This document shows positions 62,401 through 64,000 of a DNA stretch of 64,000 bases, piece by piece. The DNA is from Devosia sp. (GTDB lineage: Bacteria; Pseudomonadota; Alphaproteobacteria; Rhizobiales; Devosiaceae). Position 1 is the stretch's first letter. The number at the start of each line of letters is the position of its first letter. The stretch is from positions 124,001 through 188,000 of the forward strand of contig NZ_JAFKHE010000016.1 of assembly GCF_017307495.1 (NCBI RefSeq). Reading direction: 5' to 3'. The notes beneath the pieces are model-generated. The model saw only the letters and a list, made by a program, of their open reading frames with translations. It ran no database searches and had not been told where the DNA came from. The translations under genes and the position numbers were made by a program.

Positions 62401-63039
62401 ATGGCCTTGACGCTCACCACGCCGAATACCGTTCTCGGCGTGCTTTCGCCCAAGTCGCAGTCGGCCCGCCTTGTGGCCAACATCGCCACGGTCGTCGTGG
62501 GTTCGTTCATTCTGGCGCTGTCGGCCAAGATCAGCGTGCCGGTGATGCCGGTGCCGGTCACGCTGCAGACGCTCGCCGTAGCGGCGCTCGCCGCCGGTTT
62601 CGGCTGGCGGATCGCCGTTGCCACGGTCGCCCTCTATCTCGTCGAGGGTCTCGCCGGCCTGCCGGTCTTCGCCACCGGCGGCGGCTTCGACTATATCCTG
62701 CGCCCCTCGTTCGGCTTCCTCGTCGGCTACCTGCCGATGGCCTACATCATCGGGCGCGCCGCCGACCTTGGCGCCTCGGGCCGTCCGGCCCTGCTGTTCC
62801 TCGCCATGCTGGCTGCCGATGCGGTGGCCTTCGCCTTCGGCTTCACCTGGCTGCTGATCGTCGCCAACATCATCATCCAGTCGGGTGCGGCGCTGCCGGG
62901 CTGGCTCGATGCAGGCAACCTCGTCACCACCGCCTGGAACGGCGCCATCGCCCCGTTCGTCCTGTGGGACGTGCTGAAGATGGCCTTTGCCGCGCTCAGC
63001 CTGGTCGGCATCTGGAAGCTGCTGCCCAGGAAGGCCTGA
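62401..63039 (+). CDS. bioY: Biotin transporter BioY (ECF S component)
   Basis: 212 residues, six hydrophobic helices. The BioY signatures are ILALSAKISVPVMPVPVTLQ, LVEGLAGLPVFATGGGFDYI and SFGFLVGYLPMAYIIGRAAD. It binds biotin with high affinity. No bioM or bioN lies nearby, so it either works alone or uses a shared energising module. The ATG at 62401 has AAGGA 7 bases upstream. No BioR box was seen. A strong terminator follows. Confidence 0.94.
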   Translation: MALTLTTPNTVLGVLSPKSQSARLVANIATVVVGSFILALSAKISVPVMPVPVTLQTLAVAALAAGFGWRIAVATVALYLVEGLAGLPVFATGGGFDYILRPSFGFLVGYLPMAYIIGRAADLGASGRPALLFLAMLAADAVAFAFGFTWLLIVANIIIQSGAALPGWLDAGNLVTTAWNGAIAPFVLWDVLKMAFAALSLVGIWKLLPRKA

Positions 63040-63060
63040 CGGTCGCCAGCAATCCTGAAC

Positions 63061-63090
63061 AAAGGGCCGGTCCGACGACCGGCCCTTTTT
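63061..63090 (+). terminator. Intrinsic terminator after bioY
   Basis: A perfect 12-base-pair stem, AAAGGGCCGGTC and GACCGGCCCTTT, surrounds the loop CGAC and runs into five T. It lies 21 bases after the bioY stop. Confidence 0.9.
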
Positions 63091-63206
63091 CGTTGGCGAG
63101 GGGCTGCCACCGGTTGGTCAGCGCGACGAATCGGGCGCGCCTTAACCGCGCGGCAATCCGGCTGCGCCATACTCCCGCGTCGGGCAGGTCATCGAACGGA
63201 GGCAAC

Positions 63207-63740
63207 GTGCGCGCCTGTGCTTTCGTCGTGGGACCGCATGATGGTCCGGGGGCCGCACTTGCCCACCTGGCGCGAGGCCTCGGCTTTGCCGCCGTGTCCC
63301 CCTTCGCCAGCCTCGCCGCCGCCGAGGCGCAGGCGCAGCAGACTCCGCTGCTGTTCTTCCTGTTCGCCGCGGTCGACGACGTGCTCGGACTGAAGGCGAC
63401 GGCCGACGCCGTCCGCTTCTCGCCGAGTCGGCGGATCCGCTTCTCGCCCATGGTGTATTTCTCCGAGAGCCCGTCGCTCGATGCCATCCGCACCTGCGTC
63501 GAGATGGGCTTCGACGACGTGATCACGCTGCCCTTCACGTCACATCGCGTCTCCGGCCGCCTCGACCGGCTGGTCGACCACACGCAGGTCTATTTCGAGA
63601 CGGCGGACTACCTCGGCCCCGACCGCGGGATGCGCCTGACGCACGGCCAGCGCAACGGCCAGTATCGCCGCCTGGAGATCATGCGCACGGTCTTGAGCGG
63701 CGTCAGCGTCATGCGCGACGAGATGCAGGTGGCCGTTTAG
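63207..63740 (+). CDS. Atypical receiver-like protein
   Basis: 177 residues from a GTG with GGAGG 5 bases upstream. The fold pattern is of a response-regulator receiver: strands ACAFVVGP, PLLFFLFAAV and FSPMVYFSE, then AIRTCVEMGFDDVITLPFTS, a typical alpha4-beta5 segment. The phospho-accepting Asp expected at the end of the third strand is absent, so it is a pseudo-receiver. The tail DYLGPDRGMR resembles the YxGPDRR tail of several alphaproteobacterial stand-alone receivers. No kinase lies nearby; the partner is unknown. Confidence 0.7.
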   Translation: MRACAFVVGPHDGPGAALAHLARGLGFAAVSPFASLAAAEAQAQQTPLLFFLFAAVDDVLGLKATADAVRFSPSRRIRFSPMVYFSESPSLDAIRTCVEMGFDDVITLPFTSHRVSGRLDRLVDHTQVYFETADYLGPDRGMRLTHGQRNGQYRRLEIMRTVLSGVSVMRDEMQVAV

Positions 63741-63877
63741 GGCCGCGCCGGCGGCGCGTGCCCGAATGCTTCCCCGAAACGACGTCGATCGTCCCGGTCG
63801 GAAACATGCGCCGGCGCTTGCCCGATTGAACCGATTTTAATAGGGTCCCGCGCCTTCCTTCGCGAGTTCCCCTGGGT

Positions 63878-64000
63878 ATGAGATTCGGTATCGAGCTGCC
63901 GCCGCAGCGGCGGGTTTATGGTGGCTTCTTCATCTATTCGTTCTGTATGGGCAGCCTGCCGCCGCGCCTGCCGGATATCCAGCACGCCATGGGCGTGCAG
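63878..64000 (+). CDS. MFS transporter, N-terminal fragment (runs off the right edge)
   Basis: 41 codons are visible from the ATG at 63878. After a short polar N-terminus, the first hydrophobic helix (YGGFFIYSFCMGSLPPRLPD) ends in the PRLPDIQ-AMGV pattern seen in fucose-permease-like major facilitator proteins. The direction of transport and substrate are unknown. The ribosome binding site is weak. Confidence 0.6.
   Translation, partial: MRFGIELPPQRRVYGGFFIYSFCMGSLPPRLPDIQHAMGVQ

Noticed and set aside
63737..63985. 82-codon minus-strand frame at the right edge
   Set aside because: It covers the start of a clear MFS gene on the plus strand and its own translation is arginine-rich without motifs.

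Overview
The window is GC-rich chromosomal backbone from an alphaproteobacterium of the Hyphomicrobiales (Rhizobiales). A Devosia-like organism is the best guess, from gene content and order only. The run mutS-glnD-murJ-trpS-usp-nifU-tsaB-rimI-fur-plsC-miaB-phoH-ybeY-corC-lnt-metK-trmB and the fabI-phosphatase-aroC, dnaJ and pdxH neighbourhood are typical of that order. I see no rRNA, tRNA, CRISPR array, prophage or transposase. No gene-free stretch exceeds 300 bases.

Layout. 1-3.9 kb: the 5' end of a ketopantoate-reductase-like gene, an aldo/keto reductase, a MerR regulator fused to an ABC-type ATPase, a flavodoxin-reductase-like gene with a missing N-terminus, a small exported protein and an HxlR regulator. 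4.1-24.6 kb: 17 minus-strand housekeeping genes. They cover mismatch repair, nitrogen sensing (glnD), lipid II flipping (murJ), tRNA charging and modification (trpS, tsaB, miaB, trmB), iron-sulfur delivery (nifU, with an Irr-type iron control element), ribosome maturation (ybeY), lipoprotein maturation (lnt) and SAM synthesis (metK). 24.8-31.6 kb: a xylose locus with a LacI regulator, xylulokinase, xylose isomerase and GH43 beta-xylosidase on the minus strand and an aldose epimerase divergent from it. 31.6-38.7 kb: mixed single genes (DUF1697, cold-shock/DUF1294 fusion, cyclopropane fatty acid synthase, phosphotriesterase-like enzyme, GNAT, a ComM gene lacking about 180 codons, GH25 lipoprotein, a 40-residue Lys-rich protein, MarC). 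38.7-42.4 kb: gshB-yraN-rsmI divergent from an LppC-type lipoprotein. 42.4-50.2 kb: HD hydrolase, YgfZ, dihydroorotase, NUDIX, SRAP, hemerythrin-like protein and an FAD-linked 2-hydroxyacid dehydrogenase. 50.3-53.6 kb: fabI, a histidine phosphatase and aroC, with a vapBC toxin-antitoxin module between the last two. 53.6-64 kb: tlyA, a SCO1 protein, xseB, a histone-deacetylase-like enzyme, tsaC, a tandem HD-GYP protein, a DnaJ-type chaperone, pdxH, DUF1499, an MBL hydrolase, bioY, a pseudo-receiver protein and the start of an MFS gene.

How the genes connect. MetK makes the SAM used by TrmB, MiaB, RsmI, TlyA and Cfa. TsaB and TsaC act in the same t6A tRNA modification pathway. XynB, XylA and XylB form a linear route from xylooligosaccharides to xylulose 5-phosphate.

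Two repeat families are scattered between genes. One is a REP/BIME-like paired palindrome. The other is a composite C/T-rich repeat found in near-identical copies at about 24.7 and 43.8 kb, each ending against a stop codon. Many genes start with GTG or TTG. Start codons were chosen by ribosome binding site, family alignment from memory and neighbour overlap, so some N-termini are uncertain.

No wholly new multi-gene system is evident. The best leads are the MerR-ATPase fusion with its own MerR-type promoter, the in-frame domain deletion in comM, the Irr-type operator on nifU, and the clamp-binding-like tail of the SRAP protein.
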